Source: Clostridia bacterium (lineage in GTDB: Bacteria > Bacillota > Clostridia > Christensenellales > Borkfalkiaceae). Taken from it: a DNA stretch of 15,840 nucleotides. The notes beneath the pieces are model-generated. The model was not told the origin of the DNA, searched no databases, and worked only from the letters and a program-made list of their open reading frames with translations. Positions 1 to 7,542 of the stretch are shown one piece after another (within the stretch, counting starts at the first letter, position 1; each line of letters begins with the position of its first letter). The stretch is from the NCBI GenBank assembly GCA_900766495.1, contig CAAFVM010000046.1:1-15840 (forward strand). The letters are read 5' to 3'. The translations under genes were made by a program, and so were the position numbers.

Positions 1-152
1 TCGCACACGCAAACGCGGCAGGCTCCTATTTCGTTTATGCCTTTCATATAGCAAAGAGTGGGGATTTTTATACCTACGGTTTTAGCCGCTTCGAGCAAGG
101 TGGTTCCCTCGGGAACGCTTACCGGAATATTATTTATTTTAAGATTAATCAT
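1..152 (-). CDS. hydA: [FeFe]-hydrogenase large subunit HydA, N-terminal fragment (cut by window edge)
   Basis: Only the first 50 codons are present; the gene continues beyond base 1. The reading frame starts MINLKINNIPVSVPEG and contains GACRVCVC. This is the N-terminal plant-type [2Fe-2S] ferredoxin domain found in HydA/HndD-type [FeFe]-hydrogenases and in NuoG. The visible cysteines are C34, C45, C48 and C50. The start codon at 150-152 is preceded by a clear AAAGGAG ribosome binding site about 6 bases upstream. The gene lies 33 bases downstream of hydB in the same operon, the usual hydC-hydB-hydA order. In the family, HydA carries the H-cluster and reduces protons to H2 with electrons from ferredoxin and NADH. 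The H-cluster domain itself is outside the window, so NuoG or a formate dehydrogenase subunit with the same N-terminal domain cannot be fully excluded. Confidence 0.85.
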   Translation of the reverse strand, partial: MINLKINNIPVSVPEGTTLLEAAKTVGIKIPTLCYMKGINEIGACRVCVC

Positions 153-185
153 AATTTTTCTCCTTTATCCTTATTTTCCCGAAAG

Positions 186-2045
186 TTACGCTTTTGCGAT
201 AGCCGCAAATTTGCAGGTGCCTACGCAAGCGCCGCACTTAACGCATTTTTCGGCGTCGATTACCATCGAAGCGAGCTTATGTCCGGGCGCAACGTACTCG
301 GTGCGGATAATAGCGCCCGCCGGGCACTGGCGCGCGCACATGCCGCAACCGATACATTTTTCTTTGTTAATAGCGTACCTGATAAGCTTTTTGCAGACGT
401 GCGCGGGGCAGGTTTTATCTTTAACGTGCGCTTCGTATTCGCTTCTGAAATAGCGCAAGGTGGAAAGAACGGGGTTAGGAGCGGTTTGACCGAGACCGCA
501 CAGCGAGTTGCTCTTTATGTAATAGCAAAGCTGTTCCATTTTGTCGAGGTCTTCCATAGTGGCGGTGCCGTCGGTAACCTTGTTGAGCATTTCGAGCAGG
601 CGCTTGTTGCCTATGCGGCAGGGCGTACATTTTCCGCACGATTCGTCAACCGTAAATTCAAGGAAGAACTTGGCTATATCCACCATACAGTTGTCTTCGT
701 CCATAACGATAAGTCCGCCCGAGCCCATCATCGAACCTATTGCGAGCAGGTTGTCGTAATCGATGGGAACGTCGAGGTGTTCGGCGGGTATGCAGCCGCC
801 CGACGGACCGCCTGTCTGCGCGGCTTTGAATTTTTTGCCGTTGGGTATGCCGCCGCCTATATCGTAAATTATTTCGCGTAAGGTGGTGCCCATGGGTACT
901 TCCACCAACCCGGTGTTTACTATTTTGCCGCCGAGCGCGAACACCTTGGTGCCTTTGCTCTTTTCGGTTCCCATAGAAGCAAACCACGCGGCGCCGTTTC
1001 TAATAATGGCGGGAACGTTGGCGTAGGTTTCTACGTTGTTCAAAATAGTGGGCTTGCCGAACAAACCTTTAACCGCGGGGAACGGCGGACGGGGACGAGG
1101 CTCGCCGCGCTTGCCCTCGATAGACGTCATAAGCGCGGTTTCTTCTCCGCATACGAACGCGCCGGCGCCCAAACGAATTTCAAGGTCGAAATCGAAATCG
1201 GTACCGAATATATTCTTGCCCAGCAACCCGTGTTCGTGCGCCGAATCGATTGCCTTTTGCAAACGCTGAACGGCTATGGGGTATTCCGCCCTTATGTAAA
1301 CGTAGCCCTGATTGCTGCCTATCGCATAAGCGGCTATAGCCATGGCTTCGACCACTACGTGCGGGTCGCCCTCTAAAACCGACCTGTCCATAAACGCGCC
1401 GGGGTCGCCCTCGTCGGCGTTGCAGCAAACGTATTTAATATCGCCTTTGGAAGCGCGCGCGAACGCCCACTTTCTGCCGGTGGGGAAACCTGCGCCGCCC
1501 CTGCCGCGAAGTCCGCTCGCAAGAATTTCGTCTATAACCTGCTGCGGAGTCATTTCTGTAAGCACTTTGTGAAGCGCCTGATACCCGTCGCGACCTATAT
1601 ATTCTTCTATGCACTCGGGGTTGATTGCGCCGCAGTTGTGAAGCGCCACCCTGTGCTGTTTTTTCATAAACTCGGTTTTTTCAAGTTCCCTTACTTCCCT
1701 GCCGTCAACCTCTACGTGCAGTAACCTTTCAACGGGTTGTTTACCTATAATGTGGCTTTGAACTATTTCTTTTACGTCGTCTACGGTTACCGAGTGATAA
1801 AAAGTTCCCTCGGGGTAAATTACCATTATGGGTCCTTTCGCGCAAAGTCCGAAGCAACCGGTCATAACCACGCTTACGTCTTTTTGCAGTCCGTTTTTCT
1901 CTATTTCTTCGTTAAGCGCTTTGATGATGTTCATCGACTTGTTCGAGGTGCAGCCCGTGCCGCCGCAAACAAGAATATGGGTACCCATATTGCTCATCGC
2001 GCGCCTTTTTTCTTTAATCGCGTTGAGTTCCGCTATCGTTTTCAT
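186..2045 (-). CDS. hydB: NADH-dependent bifurcating [FeFe]-hydrogenase, flavoprotein subunit HydB (NuoF-like)
   Basis: This 619-residue protein binds NADH and FMN and passes electrons to the hydrogenase subunit. Domains in order: a thioredoxin-like [2Fe-2S] domain (C27, C32, C64, C68); the NuoF core with the FMN/NADH glycine-rich loop GRGGAGFPTGRKW (181-193) and GEETALMTSIEGKRGEPRPR (300-319); an SLBB region; the NuoF [4Fe-4S] domain (C470, C473, C476, C516); and a C-terminal double ferredoxin domain (C564/567/570/574 and C601/604/607/611). Fusion of the N-terminal thioredoxin-like and C-terminal 2x[4Fe-4S] domains to NuoF separates HydB/HndC from complex I NuoF. C546 and C551 with H549, between the NuoF and ferredoxin parts, could form the zinc site described in HydB proteins (inference). 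An AGGAGG site 10 bases upstream supports the start. The gene begins 44 bases after hydC ends. Confidence 0.95.
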   Translation of the reverse strand: MKTIAELNAIKEKRRAMSNMGTHILVCGGTGCTSNKSMNIIKALNEEIEKNGLQKDVSVVMTGCFGLCAKGPIMVIYPEGTFYHSVTVDDVKEIVQSHIIGKQPVERLLHVEVDGREVRELEKTEFMKKQHRVALHNCGAINPECIEEYIGRDGYQALHKVLTEMTPQQVIDEILASGLRGRGGAGFPTGRKWAFARASKGDIKYVCCNADEGDPGAFMDRSVLEGDPHVVVEAMAIAAYAIGSNQGYVYIRAEYPIAVQRLQKAIDSAHEHGLLGKNIFGTDFDFDLEIRLGAGAFVCGEETALMTSIEGKRGEPRPRPPFPAVKGLFGKPTILNNVETYANVPAIIRNGAAWFASMGTEKSKGTKVFALGGKIVNTGLVEVPMGTTLREIIYDIGGGIPNGKKFKAAQTGGPSGGCIPAEHLDVPIDYDNLLAIGSMMGSGGLIVMDEDNCMVDIAKFFLEFTVDESCGKCTPCRIGNKRLLEMLNKVTDGTATMEDLDKMEQLCYYIKSNSLCGLGQTAPNPVLSTLRYFRSEYEAHVKDKTCPAHVCKKLIRYAINKEKCIGCGMCARQCPAGAIIRTEYVAPGHKLASMVIDAEKCVKCGACVGTCKFAAIAKA

Positions 2046-2089
2046 TTACAATTTTCCTCCTGATATTTCTTGAATGCCGAAAAGCCCGC

Positions 2090-2584
2090 TCACGCGTTGT
2101 ATTTGGCTATTATGCCGGCAACGTCTTTCGCGGTTATTTTGCCGTAAACTTCGTCGTTCACGGTCATAACGGGGGCTAATCCGCAGCAACCTATGCAACG
2201 AGTGGCGTCAAGCGAAAACCGTTTGTCGGGAGTTACCCCGCCGTTGTCGATGCCCAAAACTTTGGTAAGTTCGTTGAACACGTCGCCCGAACCTTTTACG
2301 TAGCAAGCCGTGCCGAGGCAAACAGCTACTTTATATGCACCTTTCGGCGAAAGCGCGAACTGCGCGTAGAACGTGGCTATGCCGTAAACTTCGGCAAGCG
2401 AAACGCCCATTTCGTCGGCTATTATTTCCTGCACCTCTTTGGGCAGATAGCCGTAAATGTCCTGCGCCTGTTGCATGGCGGGCATCAGTCCGCCCGGAAC
2501 GTTTTTGAGCGTGGCAAGCACTTCGCGAAGCTTGGCTTCCTGCTCTTTGGTTCCGTCAAAAGGAATGTTGCTGATTTTCTTCAT
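2090..2584 (-). CDS. hydC: Bifurcating [FeFe]-hydrogenase subunit HydC (NuoE-like, [2Fe-2S])
   Basis: This 164-residue protein is the small electron-transfer subunit that partners HydB, homologous to the 24-kDa NuoE subunit of complex I and to HndA. It has the expected helical N-terminus (about residues 10-75, with GYLPKEVQEIIADEMG) followed by a thioredoxin-like fold. The four [2Fe-2S] ligands are visible as C89 and C94 (VCLGTACYV) and C130 and C134 (TRCIGCCGLAP). The length is normal for the family. The start is supported by a GGAGG ribosome binding site 7 bases upstream. It is the first gene of the hydC-hydB-hydA operon and is preceded by a leader of about 120-140 bases and a good promoter. 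NuoE of a true complex I is unlikely because the next gene has the HydB domain layout and no other nuo gene is nearby. Confidence 0.94.
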   Translation of the reverse strand: MKKISNIPFDGTKEQEAKLREVLATLKNVPGGLMPAMQQAQDIYGYLPKEVQEIIADEMGVSLAEVYGIATFYAQFALSPKGAYKVAVCLGTACYVKGSGDVFNELTKVLGIDNGGVTPDKRFSLDATRCIGCCGLAPVMTVNDEVYGKITAKDVAGIIAKYNA

Positions 2585-2616
2585 AATTATCCTCCGATAT
2601 TTTTACCTTTTTGCGC

Positions 2617-2660
2617 GCGGCAAGCCGCCGTTTTCTCATCGCCCGGCGACAAACCGCGGG
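2617..2660 (-). promoter_or_regulatory. GC-rich hairpins in the hydC leader
   Basis: The leader between the predicted start of transcription (about 2706-2723) and hydC contains short, overlapping GC stems. They are 2617-2620 with 2625-2628 (GCGG/CCGC, loop CAAG), 2626-2630 with 2644-2648 (CGCCG/CGGCG), and 2642-2645 with 2657-2660 (CCCG/CGGG). Because bases are shared, not all can form together, which is the kind of arrangement seen in switching leaders. No U-run follows, so this is not an obvious terminator. It matches no riboswitch class that I recognise. The stems are short, so function is uncertain. Confidence 0.35.
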
Positions 2661-2729
2661 TATAATTTACGGGAATTTTAAGCGTTTTATTACAAGGCGG
2701 AATTTCCCCTGCATTATACCACATTGTAC

Positions 2730-2758
2730 ATATTAACATAAGGTATATTTCAAGTCAA
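2730..2758 (-). promoter_or_regulatory. Promoter of the hydCBA operon
   Basis: On the minus strand a -35 box TTGACT (2753-2758) is followed after 17 bases by a -10 box TAATAT (2730-2735). A second possible -10, TATAAT (2713-2718), lies 17 bases from TTATGT and could be an alternative. Either would give a leader of roughly 120-140 bases before hydC. Assignment is from sequence match to the housekeeping sigma factor consensus. Confidence 0.6.
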
Positions 2759-2839
2759 GCGTTTTTAAAAATTCACCCGCTTTTTTATACTCTTTTTTAT
2801 CAGTATTTATGCCGATTTTTTATGATTATCGCCCGCATT

Positions 2840-2855
2840 ATATCACTCGTGATAT
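2840..2855. repeat. Perfect palindrome ATATCAC-TC-GTGATAT
   Basis: Seven-base arms separated by two bases form a perfect inverted repeat. It is the size of a dimeric repressor operator, but it lies about 80 bases upstream of the hyd -35 box, so it could also be an upstream activator site or a repeat remnant. A second perfect inverted repeat, GTTAGC-TTTT-GCTAAC, follows at 2867-2882. Confidence 0.45.
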
Positions 2856-3047
2856 GACAAAAATATGTTAGCTTTTGCTAACCCTACAACAGAAAAAATT
2901 TTTTGCTTTTTTCTTCTTTTCACAAATTTTTCTTCTTCCACGCGATTTCTTTCTTCTTCCACGCGCGGCAAAGTCTTTTTCGTTCAGGTTCTGCGCCGCA
3001 AAGATTAAGCTCCGTTCTTTTTTTATTGTTTGGAATGACTATAGTCA

Positions 3048-3098
3048 AGCCGCCGCATTCGTTTCCACGAGATTCCTCGACTTCGCTCGGAATGACAG
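3048..3098 (+). repeat. Dispersed intergenic repeat, family A, copy 1
   Basis: This roughly 50-base element reads GCCGCATTCGTTTCCACGAG then ATTCCTCGACTTCGCTCGG and AATGACAG. It is nearly identical to the reverse complement of 15763-15811 and similar to 13261-13311 and 3240-3291. The ATTCC...GGAAT part can fold into an imperfect hairpin. From memory, elements with this ATTCCTCG...CGGAATGACA core are found between genes in many bacterial genomes. Confidence 0.75.
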
Positions 3099-3239
3099 GG
3101 GGTGGCGTTTGAAAAACGGCGCTGTTCGAAATGACGCAAGTAGTTCTTCTTATCAGAAAAAACGGGCGACCATTGGTCATCCCTACAAACAGAAAACGGG
3201 CGTATAAGTCGATTAACAAATATAAAAACAAAAAGTTTT

Positions 3240-3291
3240 CTGTCATATCGAGCTTGTCGAAACATCTCGTGGAAACGAACCGTTCGGCTTG
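3240..3291 (-). repeat. Dispersed intergenic repeat, family A, diverged copy 2
   Basis: Read on the minus strand it keeps GTTCGTTTCCACGAGAT, then a diverged TTCGACAAGCTCG, then ATATGACAG. It lies next to a family B unit (3309-3360), an A-plus-B pairing also seen at the right end of the window. Confidence 0.6.
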
Positions 3292-3308
3292 ACTACAATA
3301 TACCGTCA

Positions 3309-3360
3309 CCCCCCCTCGCGGCGCAATACCTAAACAACAAAAACAGCCCCGTCGCGGGGA
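3309..3360 (-). repeat. Diverged terminator-like repeat unit, family B
   Basis: On the minus strand it reads TCCCCGCGACGGGGCTG, a T/G-rich stretch, GTTTAGGTATTG and CGCCGCGAGGGG. This parallels the family B units at 15587-15732 (CCCCGCGGCAGGGC, T-run, GTTTAAGTATTC, CTCCGCGAGGG). The CCCCG-TCG-CGGGG core is a perfect short hairpin. Confidence 0.55.
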
Positions 3361-3385
3361 ATCAGAAAAGTACGGGAAATCAGAA

Positions 3386-3422
3386 AAACAAAAAAACTCC
3401 GCACAAAAATAATGTACGGAGT
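3386..3422 (-). terminator. Rho-independent terminator of the phosphodiesterase gene
   Basis: On the minus strand ACTCCGTACA (3413-3422) pairs with TGTGCGGAGT (3396-3405), with one G-U pair, around a 7-base loop. A run of seven T residues follows. It lies 18 bases after the stop codon of the gene at 3440-4180. Confidence 0.85.
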
Positions 3423-3439
3423 ATACATAAAGCAAGTAT

Positions 3440-4180
3440 TTACTTTTTGCGCGGAACTATGTTTTCGAACACGTACCCGTCGGCATATTTAAGCGCAATA
3501 TCTTCGTCGGCTACCGAGCGAATAGTCCAGCACAGCACGGGACGCTTGTTTTTAAACGGCAGTCCGTCGAACGAAACGTTTAAAAAATCGGGTTTTGCCA
3601 TACCGTTGAAAAAGCCGTGTTTAAGTGCGAAATACTGCAAAAACGGCTGCCCGCCCCTGTAACAGGAAATAAGATGCCCGCGAACGATGTTTTCGTTTGC
3701 AAGGCGCACTTTTTTCAGCACGCGCGGGTCGAACGACTGAATAACGAACTTTCCGTTATACCCTTTCAACGCCGCCACCGTTTTTTCAGCCACATCGTTG
3801 GGGCGAACGGGCTTTTTAATTTCTATAAGCAAGGGAACCGCGCCGTTTACAAGGTTTAAAAACTCTTTGAAAGCAGGCACCTGCTCGTCGCTCGAACCGA
3901 GGCGCAACTTCTTGATTTCGTCAAGAGTAAGGTCGCACACATAGGCTTTTTTACCGGTCATTCTTTCAAGACTGTCGTCGTGAAAGCACACAAGTTCGCC
4001 GTCTTTGGTAAGCTGAACGTCGGTTTCTATGGGATAGCCTTTTTCCACCGCCGCCGCAAAAGCTTTAAGCCCGTTTTCGGGTAAATTTTCATCGTGAAGT
4101 CCGCGGTGTGCAACCGCACCGAACAGCCACTGATGCCCTTTAAGGCGCGGAGTTATTTTTTCGTTATTTAAATTTTCCAT
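3440..4180 (-). CDS. Glycerophosphodiester phosphodiesterase family protein
   Basis: This 246-residue cytoplasmic protein of the GDPD family would hydrolyse glycerophosphodiesters, released from phospholipids, to glycerol 3-phosphate and an alcohol. The metal-binding and catalytic residues are in order: H25-R26 with PENG (AHRG...NLPENG), E52 and D54 in ETDVQLTKDGELVCFHD, H67 as the second catalytic histidine, and E120/K122 in LIEIKK. The conserved CWTIRS and DGYVFEN segments lie near the C-terminus. Length matches single-domain bacterial GDPDs, and no signal peptide is seen. The start is preceded by GGGGAAACG, a moderate ribosome binding site. It is a single-gene unit with its own promoter and terminator. 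PENG in place of the usual PENT is a small deviation. The exact substrate head group cannot be told from sequence. Confidence 0.9.
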   Translation of the reverse strand: MENLNNEKITPRLKGHQWLFGAVAHRGLHDENLPENGLKAFAAAVEKGYPIETDVQLTKDGELVCFHDDSLERMTGKKAYVCDLTLDEIKKLRLGSSDEQVPAFKEFLNLVNGAVPLLIEIKKPVRPNDVAEKTVAALKGYNGKFVIQSFDPRVLKKVRLANENIVRGHLISCYRGGQPFLQYFALKHGFFNGMAKPDFLNVSFDGLPFKNKRPVLCWTIRSVADEDIALKYADGYVFENIVPRKK

Positions 4181-4288
4181 AACGTTTCCCCGTTTTTATT
4201 TTTTCAGCGCCGCACAAACAAAACCACCCGCAGTAAAAAACCGAAGCGGTTCGAGCGCCGATTATCGATAAGTCGAATATCAATAAAT

Positions 4289-4317
4289 ATTATACGCAAA
4301 AATATTGCACCGTGCAA
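4289..4317 (-). promoter_or_regulatory. Promoter of the phosphodiesterase gene
   Basis: On the minus strand TTGCAC (4312-4317) and TATAAT (4289-4294) are separated by 17 bases. Its -35 box lies only four bases from the -35 box of the opposing lepA promoter. Confidence 0.65.
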
Positions 4318-4321
4318 GCGC

Positions 4322-4350
4322 TTGATTATTTTTTTTAAAAAATGTATAAT
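4322..4350 (+). promoter_or_regulatory. Promoter of lepA-hemW
   Basis: TTGATT (4322-4327) and TATAAT (4345-4350) are separated by 17 bases, about 100 bases before the lepA start. The spacer is a T-run followed by an A-run. Confidence 0.7.
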
Positions 4351-4447
4351 ACGATTATAAAAAAACGCTCCGCGCGCAAAAATTAAACGCAAAAGGCAAA
4401 AAGGCGAAATTTACGCCGCGGAATTTATTAAAAACGGAAAAACATAA

Positions 4448-6256
4448 ATGGCAAAAACAAAAAAACAATTCGTCCGCAATTTCTGCATAATAGCGCATAT
4501 CGACCACGGAAAATCCACTCTTGCCGACAGGCTGATGGAAATGACCGGGCAGGTAAGCAAGCGCGATATGGAAAATCAACTGCTCGATTCTATGGATTTG
4601 GAACGCGAGCGCGGCATTACCATTAAACTTACGCCCGTAACCATGTATTACGACGCGAAAGACGGCAACGAATATAAATTCAACCTTATCGACACCCCGG
4701 GTCACGTGGACTTTTCATACGAAGTTTCGCGTTCGCTCGCCGCGTGCGAGGGCGCTATTTTAATAGTGGACGCAACTCAAGGGGTTGAAGCGCAAACCTT
4801 GGCAAACTGCTACCTCGCGCTCGACAACAACCTTGAAATCATGCCGGTTATAAACAAAATCGATTTGGCGGGCGCGCGACCCGACGAGGTTGCCGCCGAA
4901 ATAGAAGACGTTATAGGGCTTGACGCTTCCGACGCGCCCAGAATTTCGGCTAAAAACGGAATTAACATCGACCAGGTGCTTGAAAAAATAGTAGAGGTCG
5001 TCCCCCCGCCCGAGGGCGACGACGAAGCGCCCCTGCGCGCGCTTATTTTCGATTCGTATTACGATAATTTCAAAGGCGTAATTTGCTTTATACGCGTAAA
5101 GGACGGCACCATTGCCGTAGGCGACAAAATACGCACGTATATGTCGGACAAGCAGTTCGAGGTAACCGAAGTAGGTACGTTCAACCCGCAACTGGTTCCC
5201 AAAGACAAGCTGGTTTCGGGCGACGTAGGCTATGTTGCCGCAAGCGTGAAAAGCGTTGAGGACACCAACGTGGGCGACACCATAACCCACGTAGATAACC
5301 CCGCGCCCGAGCCTTTGCCCGGTTACAAAAAAGCGCTGCCCGTGGTTTTCTCGGGCGTATATCCGCTTGACGGCTCGAAGTTCGGCGACCTTAAAGACGC
5401 CCTTTTAAAATTGAAACTTAACGACGCGGCGCTTTCTTTCGAACCCGACAACTCAATGGCGTTGGGCTTCGGTTTCAGGTGCGGCTTTTTAGGGCTTTTG
5501 CATATGGAAATAATTCAGCAAAGGCTTGAACGCGAGTTCGACCTCGACATTATTACCACCGCACCCGGGGTTTTATACCACGTTTATAAAACAGGCGGCG
5601 AAATGGTTGTAGTAAACAACCCGTCGAGGCTGCCCGACCCGTCGGAAACAGACCATATAGAAGAACCGGTTATTAAGGCGAGCATTTACTCCCCGCCCGA
5701 TTATATAGGTCCTATAATGGAGCTTTGCAAAGAAAAGCGCGGCGAAATGCTCACCATGGATTATATCGACGCCCGCCGCGTTAAGCTTTTATATCGCCTG
5801 CCCTTAAACGAAATAATTTTCGACTTTTTCGACGGGCTTAAATCGCGCACCCGCGGATACGCTTCGCTCGACTACGAACTCGACGGCTATCAGACCAGCG
5901 AGCTTGTAAAACTCGATATGTATTTGAACGGCGACATTTGCGACGCGCTTTCGGTTATAGTTCATAAAGACAAAGCCTACGCGCGCGGCAGAGCGATAGC
6001 CGAAAAGCTTAAAGACGTAATTCCCCGCCAGATGTTCGAAATTCCCGTTCAGGCGGCGGTAGGCGGAAAAATCATCGCCCGCGAAACGGTTAAAGCGTTG
6101 CGCAAAGACGTTCTGGCAAAGTGCTACGGCGGCGACATAACCAGAAAGAAAAAACTTCTTGAAAAACAGAAAGAGGGAAAGAAAAAGATGCGCAAACTCG
6201 GCACCGTGGAAATTCCCTCCGAAGCGTTTACCTCTATTTTGAAAATAGATTCTTAA
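4448..6256 (+). CDS. lepA: Elongation factor 4 (LepA), ribosome-associated GTPase
   Basis: This 602-residue protein is a translational GTPase that binds ribosomes, with proposed roles in back-translocation, initiation and ribosome assembly. All GTPase motifs are present: G1 AHIDHGKST (16-24), G2 near RERGITI (54-60), G3 DTPGH (83-87), G4 NKID (137-140) and G5 SAKNG. The EF-G-like domains follow, including GFRCGFLGLLHMEI and the LepA-specific C-terminal domain (MRKLGTVEIPSEAF). Length is that of a complete LepA. The ribosome binding site is weak (GGAA about 10 bases upstream). hemW starts 40 bases after its stop, the lepA-hemW order common in Firmicutes; the usual downstream hrcA-grpE-dnaK genes are absent here. 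Confidence 0.98.
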   Translation: MAKTKKQFVRNFCIIAHIDHGKSTLADRLMEMTGQVSKRDMENQLLDSMDLERERGITIKLTPVTMYYDAKDGNEYKFNLIDTPGHVDFSYEVSRSLAACEGAILIVDATQGVEAQTLANCYLALDNNLEIMPVINKIDLAGARPDEVAAEIEDVIGLDASDAPRISAKNGINIDQVLEKIVEVVPPPEGDDEAPLRALIFDSYYDNFKGVICFIRVKDGTIAVGDKIRTYMSDKQFEVTEVGTFNPQLVPKDKLVSGDVGYVAASVKSVEDTNVGDTITHVDNPAPEPLPGYKKALPVVFSGVYPLDGSKFGDLKDALLKLKLNDAALSFEPDNSMALGFGFRCGFLGLLHMEIIQQRLEREFDLDIITTAPGVLYHVYKTGGEMVVVNNPSRLPDPSETDHIEEPVIKASIYSPPDYIGPIMELCKEKRGEMLTMDYIDARRVKLLYRLPLNEIIFDFFDGLKSRTRGYASLDYELDGYQTSELVKLDMYLNGDICDALSVIVHKDKAYARGRAIAEKLKDVIPRQMFEIPVQAAVGGKIIARETVKALRKDVLAKCYGGDITRKKKLLEKQKEGKKKMRKLGTVEIPSEAFTSILKIDS

Positions 6257-6296
6257 CTTTTAACTTTACGGCGGGATTTTACCCAAAGGACGAATT

Positions 6297-7403
6297 ATGG
6301 CGGGTATTTATATTCACATTCCCTTTTGCAAACAAAAATGCACCTATTGCGACTTCGCTTCCTACCCCAAGGAGATAGGCAAAGCCGAAGCCTATTTCGC
6401 CTGCCTTTTAAAAGAAATTTCTTCCCGCGCGGAAGAGCTTAAAAGCAAAACTTTTAATACGATTTATATAGGCGGCGGCACTCCGTCGTTTGTAAAACCC
6501 GAATTTATCGCCGCGGTTTTAAATAAGGTTCGCGCCCGCTTCAACATTGAAAAAAACGCCGAAATCACCATTGAAATGAACCCCGGCACGGTTGACGAGC
6601 GCAAAATAGAAATTTATAAGCGCGCGGGGGTAAACCGTTTCAGCGTGGGGTTGCAATCGGCAATCGACAAACGGCTTTTATCGCTGAACCGCATTCACAC
6701 GCGCGCCGATTTCGAAGAGGTTTGCAAACTTTTAAAAGGCGAAAATTTCAGCGCCGACGTAATGATCGGGCTTGAGAACCAAAAAAACGACGAAATTAAA
6801 GACACCATAGACCTTGCCGTAAACGGCGGAGCAAAACATATTTCGGTTTACGCCCTTCAACCCGAAGAGGGTACGCCCATGTTCGGCAAATATTTAAGCG
6901 GCGACCTGCCAGGAGCCGACGAAACCGCCGATATGTACGATTTTACCCGAAACTATCTTAATTCGCTCGGATTCGAGCGCTACGAGGTTTCGAACTTCGC
7001 AAAACCTGGTTACCGTTCCCGACACAATCTAAACTACTGGAAACGCGGCGAATACATAGGCTTGGGCGTTGCGGCTTCGTCCTGCATTAATAACCGCCGC
7101 TTCACCAACACCGAAAGCATAGACGAATATGTGCATTGCCTGTTAAACAACAAATACGCCGAGGTTTATTCCGAGCAGATTGAGGGCGACGAAATTATTT
7201 CCGAATACGTTATGCTTGCCCTGCGCACCTCCGACGGCATAAATTTAGCCGACTATACGCGCAATTTCGGCAGCGACTTTTTAACCGACTTTAAAGATAA
7301 AATAGAACTCGAACGCCCCTATCTCGACATAACCGACGACCGCGTGCGAATTAAAGACGAATATTTGTTTACGCAAAATTCTATTATAGTAAACTTTATT
7401 TAA
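6297..7403 (+). CDS. hemW: Radical SAM heme chaperone HemW
   Basis: This 368-residue protein has the radical SAM motif CKQKCTYCDF with C11, C15 and C18 holding the [4Fe-4S] cluster. The phenylalanine at 20 (CX3CX2CXF) is typical of HemW rather than of the coproporphyrinogen dehydrogenase HemN, which has cysteine there. GGGTPS (SAM binding) and the family signature RHNLNYWKRGEYIGLGVAAS are present. HemW binds heme and is thought to deliver it to respiratory proteins; it is often wrongly named HemN. The start has AAAGGA 6 bases upstream. It is co-transcribed with lepA and followed by a terminator. In a fermenting anaerobe its heme clients are unclear. Confidence 0.95.
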   Translation: MAGIYIHIPFCKQKCTYCDFASYPKEIGKAEAYFACLLKEISSRAEELKSKTFNTIYIGGGTPSFVKPEFIAAVLNKVRARFNIEKNAEITIEMNPGTVDERKIEIYKRAGVNRFSVGLQSAIDKRLLSLNRIHTRADFEEVCKLLKGENFSADVMIGLENQKNDEIKDTIDLAVNGGAKHISVYALQPEEGTPMFGKYLSGDLPGADETADMYDFTRNYLNSLGFERYEVSNFAKPGYRSRHNLNYWKRGEYIGLGVAASSCINNRRFTNTESIDEYVHCLLNNKYAEVYSEQIEGDEIISEYVMLALRTSDGINLADYTRNFGSDFLTDFKDKIELERPYLDITDDRVRIKDEYLFTQNSIIVNFI

Positions 7404-7433
7404 ACGCCGTACTCACCCATAATTAACAAAACA

Positions 7434-7485
7434 AAAGAGAGCGAACCTGCCGTTAATCGACATATACGCCCTCTTTTTTATTTTT
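7434..7485 (+). terminator. Terminator of lepA-hemW
   Basis: AAAGAGAGCG (7434-7443) pairs with CGCCCTCTTT (7467-7476) with one mismatch, across a loop of about 23 bases, followed by a T-run. It lies 30 bases after the hemW stop. Confidence 0.7.
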
Positions 7486-7490
7486 CATAT

Positions 7491-7528
7491 AAAAAACGAC
7501 TGCGTTGAATTTTTACGCAATCGTTTTT
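7491..7528. terminator. Bidirectional terminator between convergent genes
   Basis: AAAAAACGACTGCGT (7491-7505) and ACGCAATCGTTTTT (7515-7528) form a stem with one G-U or A-C position and a 9-base loop. T-runs follow on both strands, so it can end transcription from hemW and from the minus-strand gene that stops at 7543. Confidence 0.8.
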
Positions 7529-7542
7529 GTTTTTATATTAAC

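Larger units (their letters stand above)
2585..3439. other. Long non-coding region with promoter, palindromes and dispersed repeats
   Basis: No convincing gene is present in these 855 bases; the open frames are short and low in complexity. From left to right it holds the hyd leader and promoter (2585-2758), two palindromes (2840-2855 and 2867-2882), and a 16-base direct repeat with a 21-base period in a T/C-rich tract (2929-2944 and 2950-2965). These are followed by a dispersed repeat copy (3048-3098), degenerate related pieces (about 3110-3200), a second copy in reverse orientation (3240-3291), a diverged terminator-like unit (3309-3360), and the terminator of the next gene (3386-3422). Confidence 0.7.

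Noticed and set aside
279..881. 200-codon open frame on the plus strand opposite hydB
   Set aside because: It lies entirely antisense to a well-supported gene, has no ribosome binding site or recognisable motif, and is a by-product of hydB codon use.
2620..2650. GGGCGATGAG in the hydC leader resembles the start of a fluoride riboswitch
   Set aside because: The rest of the conserved fluoride riboswitch sequence and its pseudoknot partner are missing, and no fluoride-related gene follows.
2724..2739. Possible Rex (NADH/NAD+ sensor) operator over the hyd promoter, TTGTACA...TTAACAT
   Set aside because: The half-sites are imperfect and span 16 bases instead of the 18 expected for Rex, so the match is too weak to call despite the attractive context.
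2875..3435. Open frames of 110 and 171 codons in the repeat-rich intergenic region
   Set aside because: Composition is low-complexity (Phe/Ser-rich), they read through dispersed repeats, and no ribosome binding site fits.
4760..5290. 176-codon open frame antisense to lepA
   Set aside because: It is a shadow of the conserved LepA GTPase region and has no independent support.
6297..7403. Annotation as oxygen-independent coproporphyrinogen III oxidase HemN
   Set aside because: The CX3CX2CXF motif and RHNLNYWKRG signature point to HemW; HemN has cysteine in place of the phenylalanine.
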